Assembly: GCF_009728735.1 (NCBI RefSeq)
Contig: NZ_CP024636.1
Coordinates: 2,247,720-2,311,719, forward strand
Reading direction: 5' to 3'
Origin: Pantoea phytobeneficialis
GTDB lineage: Bacteria; Pseudomonadota; Gammaproteobacteria; Enterobacterales; Enterobacteriaceae
DNA: 64,000 bases
Below are positions 36,772 through 44,956 of the stretch, piece after piece. Each line of letters starts with the position of its first letter. Within the stretch, counting starts at the first letter, position 1. The notes under the pieces are model-generated. The model had not been told where the DNA came from. It made no database searches and saw only the letters and a program-made list of their open reading frames with translations. The translations under genes were made by a program, and so were the position numbers.

Positions 36772-37275
36772 ATGTCTCAGAATGTTCACTTCCAGGGCAA
36801 CCCGGTGCCAGTAGCAGGCCAGTTCCCACAGGCAGGCGCACAGGCTAAACCGTTCTCTCTGGTAGCTAAAGATCTCGCTGATGTGACCCTTTCTCAGTAT
36901 GCAGGCAAACGTAAAGTCCTGAACATTTTCCCGAGCATTGATACCGGCGTTTGTGCCGCTTCTGTGCGCAAGTTCAACGAACTGGCTGGCAAAGCTGACA
37001 ACACCGTGGTGCTGTGCATCTCCGCTGACCTGCCGTTTGCGCAGTCACGTTTCTGTGGTGCTGAAAGCCTGAATAACGTGGTGACATTGTCAACGCTGCG
37101 CGGTGCAGAATTTAAAGAAGATTACGGTGTGGCGATTGCCGATGGCGCGCTGAAAGGCCTGACCGCCCGTGCGGTGGTGGTACTGGATGAGAACGATAAA
37201 GTGATTTACAGCGAACTGGTGAACGAAATCACCAGCGAGCCGAACTACGATGCGGCGCTGGCTGCACTGAACTAA
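36772..37275 (+). CDS. tpx: Thiol peroxidase Tpx
   Basis: 167 residues, an atypical 2-Cys peroxiredoxin. Peroxidatic C61 is in [12 protein letters not shown] and resolving C95 in SRFCGAESL; a third, C82, is also conserved. It reduces lipid and organic hydroperoxides using thioredoxin. The ribosome binding site AAAAGGAAATCGT is good. It is the same neighbour of ycjG and tyrR as in E. coli. A REP-like hairpin lies between it and the convergent tyrR. Confidence 0.97.
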   Translation: MSQNVHFQGNPVPVAGQFPQAGAQAKPFSLVAKDLADVTLSQYAGKRKVLNIFPSIDTGVCAASVRKFNELAGKADNTVVLCISADLPFAQSRFCGAESLNNVVTLSTLRGAEFKEDYGVAIADGALKGLTARAVVVLDENDKVIYSELVNEITSEPNYDAALAALN

Positions 37276-37288
37276 GTCACGGCACTGA

Positions 37289-37353
37289 CCCGTAGCGGCG
37301 CGATTTATCGCGCGTCTGATAAAGAATCGCGCGATAAATCGCACCGTTACGGG
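37289..37353. repeat. REP-like inverted pair between tpx and tyrR
   Basis: CCCGTAGCGGCGCGATTTAT at the left and its near-complement GATAAATCGCACCGTTACGG at the right face each other across about 12 nt, giving a stem of over 20 bp with two mismatches. It probably serves both converging genes as terminator or 3' protector. Confidence 0.8.
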
Positions 37354-37364
37354 ATCATTCCCGG

Positions 37365-38930
37365 TTATTCGCTGTCGTTACGCTTCTGGCTCAAGCCGTA
37401 TTCACGTAACTTGTTGGCAATCGCGGTATGCGATACACCGAGTCGTTTCGCCAACTTGCGCGTACTGGGATAAGAAAGATACAGCCGCGTCAGGATTGAA
37501 CGCTCAAAACGGCTGGTGATCTCATCCAGCGTACCTTCCATCGCCTCTTCCCCCATGGACACATCCAACGCCTGTTCCGGCAGGACGATATCCTGTGGGC
37601 GCAACTCGTATCCTTCCAACTGCGTCATCGCGCGATACAGCGCGTTTTTCAACTGTCGCACGTTGCCGGGCCAACTGTAGCGTGTCAGGAAAGCAGTCAG
37701 TTGCGGTGACAACCGAGGTCTTGGCAACCCCTGTTCATCGGCAAAGCGCGCGACAAACATCTCGGTCAACGGCAGGATATCCTGCGGGCGCTCACGCAGC
37801 GGCGGCAGATTGAGCGTCAGCACGTTGAGACGATAAAACAGGTCTTCACGGAATTCGCCGCGCTGCACCAGTTCCACCAGATTCTTTTGCGTCGCGCAGA
37901 TCACGCGCACGTCCACATGCACTTCGTGTTCTTCACCCACCCGGCGGAAAGTACCATCGTTAAGGAAGCGCAGCAGTTTGGTTTGCATACGCGGTGACAT
38001 CTCACCGATTTCATCCAGCAACACCGAACCGCCGTTAGCCTGCTCGAAGAATCCTTTTTTGCCTTCCAGCGCATTGGGATAAGCGCCTGCGGCGTGACCA
38101 AACAGTTCACTTTCCGCCACGTCATCGGGCAACGAGGCGCAGTTCAGCGCGAGGAACGGCTTCTTGCCGCGCGCGCTGCGCAGATGGCAGGCCCGCGCCA
38201 GCATATCTTTGCCGGTACCGGTGTCACCAACAATCAGCAACGGGGCATCGTGCATCGCCAGCTTGCGCGCCTGGTCCAGCACCTGACGCATTTTCGGCGT
38301 CACCGCGACGATATGATCAAACTCCGATTCATCCGTCACAGTCAGATTCTGCAACTGACGTCCCATGCGGGCGGTGGATTTCAGGGTGATCATTGCGCCA
38401 ACCGGCTGATCGCTCTGCCCCTCTTCTTCCGCCAGATAGATTGGCCGTGCTTCCAGCAGGAAATCACGCCCCTGAATCACCACATGTTGCACTTCCGCTT
38501 CCACGCGATCGTTTTCAATCCAGCGTTGGAAGTTAAAACCGCTGATTAAGGAACCGGCATTCTGGTTGCGGATCTTTTGTTCGTCGAGGTTAAACAGGTT
38601 TTGTGCTGCCGGGTTAGCCAGTTCGACTTTGCATTTCAGGTCGATAGACAGCACTGGCTCCGGCATCGCCACCAGCAAGGCGCTGAGCGCACGGTGCTCG
38701 CGTTCTGACGGCATGTACGCCACGGTACGAACGTCTGTCACGCCAGGTGTACGGCGGATCTCCGCCATCAGCGAACTGAAAGATTCGAATTCCAGGGCAG
38801 AAAAGTTGAGGTAGATACGGCCAAGCGGGGCAATTTCAATGCCGCGCAGGTCGATATTGCGTGCAACCAGCAGGTCGAGCAGCTCGCGCGCCAGACCGAT
38901 ACGGTCCTGGCAGAAAACTTCCAAACGCAT
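37365..38930 (-). CDS. tyrR: Aromatic amino acid regulator TyrR
   Basis: 521 residues (E. coli 513). An ACT domain at the N-terminus (MRLEVFCQDRIGLAREL) is followed by a PAS domain, then a central AAA+ domain with Walker A VGDTGTGKD and LDEIGEMS, and a C-terminal HTH with RKLAKRLGVSHTAIANKLREYGL. The sigma-54-contacting GAFTGA loop is replaced by GHAAGAYPNA, as is normal for TyrR, which works with sigma-70. It represses or activates aromatic biosynthesis and transport genes with Tyr, Phe or Trp. A TyrR-box-like site lies in its own promoter. Confidence 0.97.
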   Translation of the reverse strand: MRLEVFCQDRIGLARELLDLLVARNIDLRGIEIAPLGRIYLNFSALEFESFSSLMAEIRRTPGVTDVRTVAYMPSEREHRALSALLVAMPEPVLSIDLKCKVELANPAAQNLFNLDEQKIRNQNAGSLISGFNFQRWIENDRVEAEVQHVVIQGRDFLLEARPIYLAEEEGQSDQPVGAMITLKSTARMGRQLQNLTVTDESEFDHIVAVTPKMRQVLDQARKLAMHDAPLLIVGDTGTGKDMLARACHLRSARGKKPFLALNCASLPDDVAESELFGHAAGAYPNALEGKKGFFEQANGGSVLLDEIGEMSPRMQTKLLRFLNDGTFRRVGEEHEVHVDVRVICATQKNLVELVQRGEFREDLFYRLNVLTLNLPPLRERPQDILPLTEMFVARFADEQGLPRPRLSPQLTAFLTRYSWPGNVRQLKNALYRAMTQLEGYELRPQDIVLPEQALDVSMGEEAMEGTLDEITSRFERSILTRLYLSYPSTRKLAKRLGVSHTAIANKLREYGLSQKRNDSE

Positions 38931-38963
38931 TGCGATGGCCTTAATCAGGTTTCGATTTTAGTG

Positions 38964-39016
38964 ATAATACGCTAACTTGCGACGCCTCAGAAGGGGCCTG
39001 TCAGGAAAAGTTGACA
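38964..39016 (-). promoter_or_regulatory. tyrR promoter with TyrR-box-like site
   Basis: On the minus strand TTCTGA (38987-38992), a 17-nt spacer and TATTAT (38964-38969) form a plausible sigma-70 promoter. Just upstream, TGTCAACTTTTCCTGACA (38999-39016) matches TGTAAA-N6-TTTACA at 9 of 12 fixed bases, with the invariant G and C 14 nt apart. This fits TyrR autoregulation. Confidence 0.55.
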
Positions 39017-39097
39017 GTCAGAGGCAGGCGATGGGCAAAATTGTAACGGAACAACCACGATTAATCCCGTCAAAAATCACAATTAACAAAGAAAATC

Positions 39098-39131
39098 TCA
39101 CCTTTCACAGACTTTTTAGTGTGAAAGGTGA
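39098..39131 (-). terminator. Long perfect hairpin after ycjF
   Basis: TCACCTTTCACA / TGTGAAAGGTGA, perfect 12-bp arms with a 10-nt loop. On the minus strand it begins 12 nt after the ycjF stop and is followed by GATTTTC. It probably ends the psp-ycjXF transcript. Confidence 0.65.
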
Positions 39132-39142
39132 GCAGGCAGCGA

Positions 39143-40216
39143 TTATTTAGCACTCTGCCCTGCTTTGCCCTCACTTTTGCTCAGGGTTTCTTTCAACTGG
39201 CCGATCAGCTCGCGGCGGAAGTCACCCAGTCGCGGTTTATCATCTTCCAGCCACGGCAGCGGGCGGCACAGCTCCATCGCTTTGATGCCAAGGCGTGCCG
39301 TCAACAGCCCGGCACCAATCCCCTGTGCGGCTCGGGCTGACAGGCGAGCGGCAATATCCTGTGACACCCAATCCATACCCACTTCGCGCACCAGTTCAGA
39401 GGCACCGGCAAACGCCATATTCAGCAACACCAGACGGAACAAACGCAGACGACTAAAATAGCCCAGCTCAATGCCGTAAACAGTGGCGATGCGGTTCACC
39501 AGCCGCAGGTTGCGCCAGGCGATAAACGCCATATCCACCAGCGCCAGCGGGCTGACGGCGATCATCAGCGTCGCTTCTGCGGCATGGCGACTGATTTCGC
39601 GCCGTGCCTGGCGGTCCAGCACTGGCTGCACCAATTGGGCATACAACGTGACGATCTCGCGATCGTTATGGGTTTCATGCAACGCCGCGTGCCAGCGTTG
39701 CAACGCCGGATGCGCTTGATCGAGTTGGGCCTGCTGCGCCAGTTTTTCACAGAACGCACGCGCCTGACCGATGCCGTGGCTGTGCAGCAACTCGCGCCCC
39801 ACATCGCGCTCCTCCGCGCGCTGGCGCAAGCGATACAACCGACGCCACTCACCAGCCAACGCTCCGGCACCCGCAGCGACAATCAAGCCACCCGCCACGC
39901 CGCTGCCCAGCGCAAACCAGTCGCGCGTCAGCCAGGCATCATGCATCCACTGCACCCCCTGGGCCACCACGCTGACAGCAAAAATCGCCAGGCCTGCCCC
40001 CACCATTTTGCGCCACAGGCTGCGTTTCGGACGCAGGGCGGCTTCCACCGCTTTTTCACCCGCGCCCTCCTCCAGCGGCTCCTCTTCACGCAGAGCAAGA
40101 AAGGCTCCTTCGGCATCAGCGTCGAAGGTCTGCGCGGCACGCAGTGGTTTCTCCACGTTGCTTTCCAGTGGGCGGGCAAAATCAATCCGCGGTTTTAACG
40201 GTGTTTCATCGTTCAT
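39143..40216 (-). CDS. ycjF: UPF0283 inner-membrane protein YcjF
   Basis: 357 residues with two adjacent membrane helices near residues 70-120 ([17 protein letters not shown] and [22 protein letters not shown]). The C-terminal domain is conserved, and the short segment [23 protein letters not shown] is typical of the family. It is encoded with ycjX (4-base ATGA overlap) at the end of the psp operon, as in other enterobacteria, and is part of the phage-shock regulon. Its biochemical role is unknown. Confidence 0.93.
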   Translation of the reverse strand: MNDETPLKPRIDFARPLESNVEKPLRAAQTFDADAEGAFLALREEEPLEEGAGEKAVEAALRPKRSLWRKMVGAGLAIFAVSVVAQGVQWMHDAWLTRDWFALGSGVAGGLIVAAGAGALAGEWRRLYRLRQRAEERDVGRELLHSHGIGQARAFCEKLAQQAQLDQAHPALQRWHAALHETHNDREIVTLYAQLVQPVLDRQARREISRHAAEATLMIAVSPLALVDMAFIAWRNLRLVNRIATVYGIELGYFSRLRLFRLVLLNMAFAGASELVREVGMDWVSQDIAARLSARAAQGIGAGLLTARLGIKAMELCRPLPWLEDDKPRLGDFRRELIGQLKETLSKSEGKAGQSAK

Positions 40217-41598
40217 CGCAATTTATCTCCCAGTAAAAATTCCAGCGCGGCATCCATGCGAATATGCGGCAGCGGACGATCAACATCGAGCTGCTGCGGC
40301 CGGAACTGTTCAAACTGAAATCCCTGTTGCTGCCAGAAACTGTGGCCGGGCAAACGTGGCGGCACTTCGCCGGGATAAAATGTCAGGGCTTCGCCATCTT
40401 CAAGACGATGCCCGCGCAGCGCTGGCAGTTTTTCGCCCCGATGATCCACCAGCCCACTCTCGGTCGCCTGCACTGAGGCAAGGCCAAGACAATCCATGCT
40501 GATACCTTCGAACGCCGCGTTTTGCCACGCATCCTGCACCAGTTGTTGTAACAGCGACACCATATTGGCGTGCTGATCGGCGGTGATGTGATCGGCCTTG
40601 GTGGCTGCGAATAACAACTTATCGATCACCGGGGAGAACAGGCGGCGAAACAGCGTGCGTTGACCGTAATGAAAACTCTGCATCAGTTGCGTCAGTGCCA
40701 GTCGCATGTCATTAAACGCCTGCGGCCCGCTGTTCAGCGGTTGCAAACAATCGACCAGGACAATCTGACGATCAAAACGCAGAAAATGATGCTTGTAGAA
40801 GCCCTTCACCACATGCTGGCAATAGTAGTTAAATCGCTGCTGCAACATCGCGTAGTTGCTGCCTGCCGGGGCCTGGCGCTGGATGTCCTCCACCTGCGGC
40901 CACGGGAAAAACTGCAACGCCGGTGCGCCTGCCATGTCTCCCGGTAAAACAAAGCGGCCAGGCTGGATAAAATGCAGACCCTGGTTTTTGCATTGATGCA
41001 GATAATCGGTCCAGGCAGCGGCAATCGCCGCCAGCCGGTTTTCATCAGCAGGAGCATAGGGATCGAGATCGGCACACAGGCTGCGCCACTGCTGCGCCCA
41101 TATCGCGCGATCGCCCTGCAACAAACCGAGCATCTGCCGCGACCAGCCCGCATAATCCTGTGCCAACATCGGTAAATCGAGCAGCCATTCTCCCGGATAA
41201 TCGACAATTTCCAGGTACAGCGTGGCGGTATCTTTGAAATGCCGCAGTAGCGATTCATCCGGACGATAGCGCAGCGCGAGACGGATTTCACTGACACCCC
41301 GGGTAGGTGTGGGCCAAATGGGCGGCGTGCCATAGAGCTGGGCCAGGCCTTCGTCGTAGGTGAAACGCGGCGTACCCAATTCGCGCTGCGGCACCCGTTT
41401 CACGCCCAACAGACGCTCTTCGCGCACCACGCTGAACAGCGGCAATCGGGAGCCGCTGTGGACATGGAGAAGCTGATTAACCAGCGAAGTAATAAAGGCG
41501 GTTTTGCCGCTACGGCTCAGACCGGTCACGGCAAGGCGCAGATGACGATCGACACCGCGATTCACCAACGCCATCAATTCATTTTGCAGTCTTTTCAT
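40213..41598 (-). CDS. ycjX: Phage-shock regulon GTPase-like protein YcjX (DUF463)
   Basis: 461 residues, cytoplasmic. The P-loop [14 protein letters not shown] is near residue 25-38. Further DUF463 features are [17 protein letters not shown] (a G3-like DxPG) and [12 protein letters not shown] (TKAD, the G4 guanine-recognition motif). The family is described as a GTPase tied to the Psp response. The start overlaps pspD by 20 bases and the end overlaps ycjF by 4, so it is translated within the psp message. Confidence 0.93.
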   Translation of the reverse strand: MKRLQNELMALVNRGVDRHLRLAVTGLSRSGKTAFITSLVNQLLHVHSGSRLPLFSVVREERLLGVKRVPQRELGTPRFTYDEGLAQLYGTPPIWPTPTRGVSEIRLALRYRPDESLLRHFKDTATLYLEIVDYPGEWLLDLPMLAQDYAGWSRQMLGLLQGDRAIWAQQWRSLCADLDPYAPADENRLAAIAAAWTDYLHQCKNQGLHFIQPGRFVLPGDMAGAPALQFFPWPQVEDIQRQAPAGSNYAMLQQRFNYYCQHVVKGFYKHHFLRFDRQIVLVDCLQPLNSGPQAFNDMRLALTQLMQSFHYGQRTLFRRLFSPVIDKLLFAATKADHITADQHANMVSLLQQLVQDAWQNAAFEGISMDCLGLASVQATESGLVDHRGEKLPALRGHRLEDGEALTFYPGEVPPRLPGHSFWQQQGFQFEQFRPQQLDVDRPLPHIRMDAALEFLLGDKLR

Positions 41599-41842
41599 CG
41601 CTCTCCCTGATGAAGCGTGCTGACAGGCGGTTAAACACCTTGCTCAGCAACGGTTCCAGCGCGACCGCCAGTAACAGACGTAACGGACGACGCGCCACCG
41701 ATTTTACCGCCCAGCCCGCAATGCCGCCAGGCGCGTAAGTGACTGCACTGATAATGATAAATTTCCCCGCCGACTTCAACGCCGGTGCTGCGCGGCGGCG
41801 CAGAGTAGAAAAACGTTGGTCAGACAAGGCAACCTCCAGCAT
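41579..41842 (-). CDS. pspD: Phage shock protein D
   Basis: 87 residues. The C-terminal two thirds (APGGIAGWAVKSVARRPLRLL and AVALEPLLSKVFNRL) match E. coli PspD, which is 73 residues. It is a small peripheral or single-pass inner-membrane protein of unknown role in the Psp response. Its start overlaps the pspC stop by one base, and its 3' end overlaps ycjX by 20 bases. The N-terminus is longer than in E. coli, and no alternative start with a better ribosome binding site is evident. Confidence 0.9.
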   Translation of the reverse strand: MLEVALSDQRFSTLRRRAAPALKSAGKFIIISAVTYAPGGIAGWAVKSVARRPLRLLLAVALEPLLSKVFNRLSARFIRESDEKTAK

Positions 41843-42201
41843 CAGATTTGACGAAAACGACTACGCACACTGAATGTTTCCGAGGTGACGTAGCGTTCAA
41901 TATCCCGCACATGGCGTTCATCGAATTTGAGCGCGTCATCCAGCTCATCCAACAACTGGCTGGCGCTCGGCGCGCGGTCAGCCGGTTCATCATCGGGTTT
42001 TACATCCAGCACAAAGCCAAGAATAAAGTAGATGATCAGGGTGAAGCCGAACAAACCAAAAAACATCGACAACACCACAATCACTCGCAGCAGCGTCACC
42101 GGAATGTCGAGATACTCGGCCACGCCCGCGCAGACGCCACGCACTTTGCCCTGCTGAGGAATACGCCACAGCTTGCGCCCCTTCAGGCTGTTTCCGCTCA
42201 T
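41842..42201 (-). CDS. pspC: Phage shock protein C
   Basis: 119 residues. The N-terminal PspC domain has KLWRIPQQGKVRGVCAGVAEYLDIP, then a membrane helix (VIVVLSMFFGLFGFTLIIYFILGFVL) and a cytoplasmic C-terminal part. With PspB it senses inner-membrane stress and draws PspA away from PspF. The first four bases overlap the pspB stop (ATGA). Confidence 0.96.
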   Translation of the reverse strand: MSGNSLKGRKLWRIPQQGKVRGVCAGVAEYLDIPVTLLRVIVVLSMFFGLFGFTLIIYFILGFVLDVKPDDEPADRAPSASQLLDELDDALKFDERHVRDIERYVTSETFSVRSRFRQI

Positions 42202-42425
42202 GGCTGCCTCCAGTTCGGGTGTTCTGCATCCAGAATCGCTTCCAGTGCTTCAACACGCTCGCGCATCCGGCGTGCATCCTGGGTCAGCTGCTGCAAACGC
42301 TGCATATCGTTTGATGATAGCTCCGCACCGCCGTTGCGTTTGTTGCTGTAGTGGAGCCATAACCAAATCGGTGCGACAAACAGCACGAAGATGGTCAGCG
42401 GTATGGCCAGAAAAAGTGCGCTCAT
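42198..42425 (-). CDS. pspB: Phage shock protein B
   Basis: 75 residues: an N-terminal membrane helix (FLAIPLTIFVLFVAPIWLWL), then a leucine-zipper-like coiled coil (LQQLTQDARRMRERVEALEAIL). It acts with PspC as the membrane sensor of the Psp system. The ATG has AAGGAGAGTC upstream. It lies 42 nt after pspA. Confidence 0.96.
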   Translation of the reverse strand: MSALFLAIPLTIFVLFVAPIWLWLHYSNKRNGGAELSSNDMQRLQQLTQDARRMRERVEALEAILDAEHPNWRQP

Positions 42426-42467
42426 TGACTCTCCTTAATCATTTAACCGGTCGCGGGGGCAGCCCAA

Positions 42468-43133
42468 TTATTCGCCGCGATTCATTTTTTCTTTCAGTGC
42501 AGCCAACTGCTGGCTGATTTCGTCATCAGCTTTCAATTCTGCGAATTGCTGGTCCAGGCTTTTCGGCTTACCAAAACGCTGGCTTTCAGCTTCGGCTTCC
42601 ATGTGGTCGATACGACGTTCGAATGATTCGAAACGTGCCATCGCGTCATCCAGTTTGCCGCTGTCGAGCTGGCGACGTACATCACGCGATGAAGAGGCGG
42701 CCTGATGACGCAGGGTCAGCGCCTGCTGACGGGCACGGGTTTCGCTGAGTTTTTTCTCCAGCTCACCAATCTCGCCTTTCATCCGTTCCAGCGTCTCTTC
42801 TACCTGCGTCACTTCCTGCTGCAACGCCGCGATTAAATCGGTCAATTTCTGTTTTTCGATCAACGCCGAACGCGCCAGGTCATCTTTATCTTTGCGCAGC
42901 GCCAGTTCGGCTTTCTCCTGCCATTCGGCCTGCTGAATATCTGCCTGCTCAATGCGGCGCAGCAGTTGTTTCTTCTCTGCCAGCGCCCGGGCTGAGGTGG
43001 AACGCACTTCCACCAGCGTGTCTTCCATTTCCTGAATCATCAGGCGTACCAGTTTCTGCGGATCTTCGGCGCGCTCCAGCAGCGAATTGATGTTAGCGTT
43101 CACGATGTCGGCAAAACGAGAAAAAATACCCAT
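42468..43133 (-). CDS. pspA: Phage shock protein A
   Basis: 221 residues, an almost wholly coiled-coil protein of the PspA/Vipp1 (ESCRT-III-like) family. The N-terminal amphipathic helix is [19 protein letters not shown]. At rest it binds and inhibits the activator PspF; under membrane stress it forms large oligomers that support the inner membrane. It is expressed from a sigma-54 promoter at 43184, with the ribosome binding site AGAGGAACATC. Confidence 0.97.
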   Translation of the reverse strand: MGIFSRFADIVNANINSLLERAEDPQKLVRLMIQEMEDTLVEVRSTSARALAEKKQLLRRIEQADIQQAEWQEKAELALRKDKDDLARSALIEKQKLTDLIAALQQEVTQVEETLERMKGEIGELEKKLSETRARQQALTLRHQAASSSRDVRRQLDSGKLDDAMARFESFERRIDHMEAEAESQRFGKPKSLDQQFAELKADDEISQQLAALKEKMNRGE

Positions 43134-43183
43134 AATGATGTTCCTCTAAGTGTCATAGGTTGGCGCCAGGCGCTCATCACTAA

Positions 43184-43199
43184 TACAAAAGCCGTGCCA
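43184..43199 (-). promoter_or_regulatory. Sigma-54 promoter of the psp operon
   Basis: On the minus strand TGGCACGGCTTTTGTA carries the -24 element TGGCAC and a -12 element TTGT with the right spacing. The TTGT variant is also the E. coli pspA form. Transcription would start near 43173, about 40 nt before pspA. Confidence 0.88.
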
Positions 43200-43262
43200 G
43201 TTTTTATCTTATTGAATTAACTGCAATTGATTATTTTACACTCCCCACTTTTTCCCTTAAGG

Positions 43263-43300
43263 TAGTGAAATTGATTAACTGATAGTGAAATTCATCATGG
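43263..43300. promoter_or_regulatory. PspF upstream activating sites
   Basis: Two direct copies of TAGTGAAATT (43263 and 43283), 20 nt apart, lie 65-115 nt upstream of the psp sigma-54 promoter. They resemble the E. coli PspF sites (TAGTGTAATT type). The second runs into the pspF start codon, so PspF bound here would also limit its own expression. Confidence 0.75.
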
Positions 43301-44292
43301 CGAATGGCAACGATAACCTGCTGGGCGAATCTAACAACTTTCTTGAAGTGCTGGAACAGGTTTCCCGCCTTGCCCCACTGGAAAAACCGGTGCTGGTGAT
43401 TGGTGAACGCGGCACCGGCAAGGAACTTATTGCCAGCCGCCTGCATTTTCTCTCCGACCGTTGGCAAGGCCCGTTTGTCTCCCTGAACTGTGCCGCATTA
43501 AATGAAAACCTGCTCGACTCTGAATTGTTCGGCCATGAGGCAGGGGCATTCACCGGCGCACAAAAGCGCCATCTTGGCCGCTTTGAACGTGCCGATGGTG
43601 GCACATTATTTCTGGATGAGCTGGCGACAGCACCGATGCTGGTACAGGAAAAACTGCTGCGGGTGATTGAATATGGCCAACTGGAACGCGTGGGTGGCAA
43701 CCAGTCGTTGCAGGTAAACGTACGTCTGGTGTGTGCCACCAATGAGGATCTTCCTGCGCTGGCGGCGGCGGGAAAATTTCGCGCCGACCTGCTGGATCGA
43801 CTGGCGTTTGATGTGGTGCAGCTACCGCCGCTACGCGAAAGGCGCAGCGATATTCTGGTGATGGCGGAGCACTTTGCGATTCAGATGTGCCGTGAACTGG
43901 GCTTGCCGCTGTTTCCCGGTTTCACCGAACAGGCGCAGCAGACGCTATTAAATTACGGCTGGCCGGGAAACGTGCGAGAGCTGAAAAACGTGGTGGAACG
44001 TTCGGTTTATCGCCATCACAGCGTCGACACTCAACTGGATAACATCATTATCAATCCGTTTGCGCCACGAAATACGCCTGCGCCCGATGTGGTCAGTGGA
44101 GAAAGTGGCGTGCCTGCCCTGCCACTCGATTTGCGTCAATGGCAAAATCAGCAGGAGCGCCAACTGGTTGATCGCAGCCTCGCAGAGGCGAAATATAATC
44201 AACGCCGTGCGGCCGACTTGCTGGGGGTGACCTATCACCAGCTACGGGCAATGATGAAAAAACACGGGATTCAGGTGCGGGACGAAGGTTAA
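43297..44292 (+). CDS. pspF: Sigma-54-dependent activator PspF
   Basis: 331 residues from the ATG at 43297 (the E. coli-equivalent start). The AAA+ domain lacks a receiver domain: Walker A GERGTGKE, the sigma-54-contacting loop GAFTGA, Walker B TLFLDELA and arginine fingers in FRADLLDRL. A C-terminal HTH is in YNQRRAADLLGVTYHQLRAMM. It activates pspA and is restrained by PspA. The Shine-Dalgarno is poor, in keeping with low constitutive levels. It is divergent from pspA and the promoter region is shared. Confidence 0.97.
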   Translation: MANGNDNLLGESNNFLEVLEQVSRLAPLEKPVLVIGERGTGKELIASRLHFLSDRWQGPFVSLNCAALNENLLDSELFGHEAGAFTGAQKRHLGRFERADGGTLFLDELATAPMLVQEKLLRVIEYGQLERVGGNQSLQVNVRLVCATNEDLPALAAAGKFRADLLDRLAFDVVQLPPLRERRSDILVMAEHFAIQMCRELGLPLFPGFTEQAQQTLLNYGWPGNVRELKNVVERSVYRHHSVDTQLDNIIINPFAPRNTPAPDVVSGESGVPALPLDLRQWQNQQERQLVDRSLAEAKYNQRRAADLLGVTYHQLRAMMKKHGIQVRDEG

Positions 44293-44312
44293 CTCCCGCG
44301 CATGTCCGACTC

Positions 44313-44370
44313 GTAGCAGCGCGATTTAGCGCGCTGTTTTGGAAAGGCGCGCGATAAATCGCGCCGCTAC
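44313..44370. repeat. REP-like inverted pair after pspF
   Basis: GTAGCAGCGCGATTTAGCGC faces GCGCGATAAATCGCGCCGCT across about 14 nt, starting 20 nt after the pspF stop. The right copy runs directly into the 119-bp tandem repeat. Confidence 0.78.
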
Positions 44371-44662
44371 GGGAGCATACCTGAGTATATGACCGGGGTG
44401 AGCAATCGCAGCCAACGCCGCTACGTTGTTGTAAACAGGCTTTTCGAAATATTTTGTGCTGTAGCAAGGCGGCAAGGGCGCGAATCCCCGGGAGCATACC
44501 TGAGTATGTGACCGGGGTGAGCAATCGCAGCCAACGCCGCTACGTTGTTGTAAACAGGCTTTTCGAAATATTTTGTGCTGTAGCAAGGCGGCAAGGGCGC
44601 GAATCCCCGGGAGCATACCTGAGTATGTGACCGGGGTGAGCAATCGCAGCCAACGCCGCTAC
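44371..44662. repeat. Tandem 119-bp repeat, two and a half copies
   Basis: Copies begin at 44371, 44490 and 44609. The first two are full (119 bp) and differ at one base (A at 44389, G in the second); the third stops after 54 bp. Within the unit, GGGAGCATACCTGAGTATGT and the flanking CCCCGG...CCGGGG form a nested palindrome. The 83-bp blocks 44461-44543 and 44580-44662 run from GTAGCAAGGCGGC to GCCGCTAC as long imperfect palindromes. These look like a dispersed enterobacterial intergenic repeat amplified by slippage or unequal exchange. There is no coding signal. Confidence 0.93.
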
Positions 44663-44678
44663 AGTGCAAAATATGAAG

Positions 44679-44769
44679 AAAAAAAAAGCCCGCAGAAGCG
44701 GGCAACTTAATACTGGAAGCAATGTGAGCAATGTCGTGCTCTTCTTCGGTAGAGCCACCGTCGAAGCGC
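44679..44769 (-). ncRNA. ryhB: RyhB iron-responsive small RNA
   Basis: The minus strand at 44740-44708 is identical over 33 nt to the conserved core of E. coli RyhB (GCACGACATTGCTCACATTG, then CTTCCAGTATTA). A 5' hairpin precedes it (CTTC-CGGT / ACCG-GAAG) and a terminator follows (GCCCGC-TTCT-GCGGGC plus nine T). Predicted ends give 91 nt, as in E. coli (90 nt). TTTACA-18-TATTAT and Fur-type operators lie upstream. RyhB, with Hfq, represses iron-using enzymes when iron is scarce. In E. coli it lies elsewhere (yhhX-yhhY); here it sits between pspF and sapA, so it may be the main copy or a paralogue. Confidence 0.94.
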
Positions 44770-44774
44770 AGAAG

Positions 44775-44828
44775 AATAATAATCATTCTTATTATCATCT
44801 GTAAAGCCCTAATTGAGAATTTTTCTCA
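44775..44828 (-). promoter_or_regulatory. ryhB promoter with Fur-type operators
   Basis: On the minus strand -35 TTTACA (44800-44805) and -10 TATTAT (44776-44781) are 18 nt apart and place the start at about 44769. The promoter is embedded in AATAATAATCATTCTTATTA and TCAT (plus strand, 44775-44798), overlapping Fur hexamers. A second Fur-like palindrome TGAGAATTTTTCTCA is at 44814-44828. The latter is also upstream of sapA. Confidence 0.8.
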
Positions 44829-44956
44829 TTTCCACACTAACGGTGTGATTACCCCGCCGTCGGGATGGCGAAAAAGACAGCACAATTCGCCTTAATTTGG
44901 GGAGTACCCGGCGTTTGCGATACACTCTCGCTATTGCCTCAGAATCGTTGAGTTCT

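Noticed and set aside
44421..44798. A 125-codon minus-strand frame running through ryhB and the tandem repeat.
   Set aside because: The peptide simply translates RyhB, its terminator and the 119-bp units; repeated phrases in the peptide reflect the DNA repeat.
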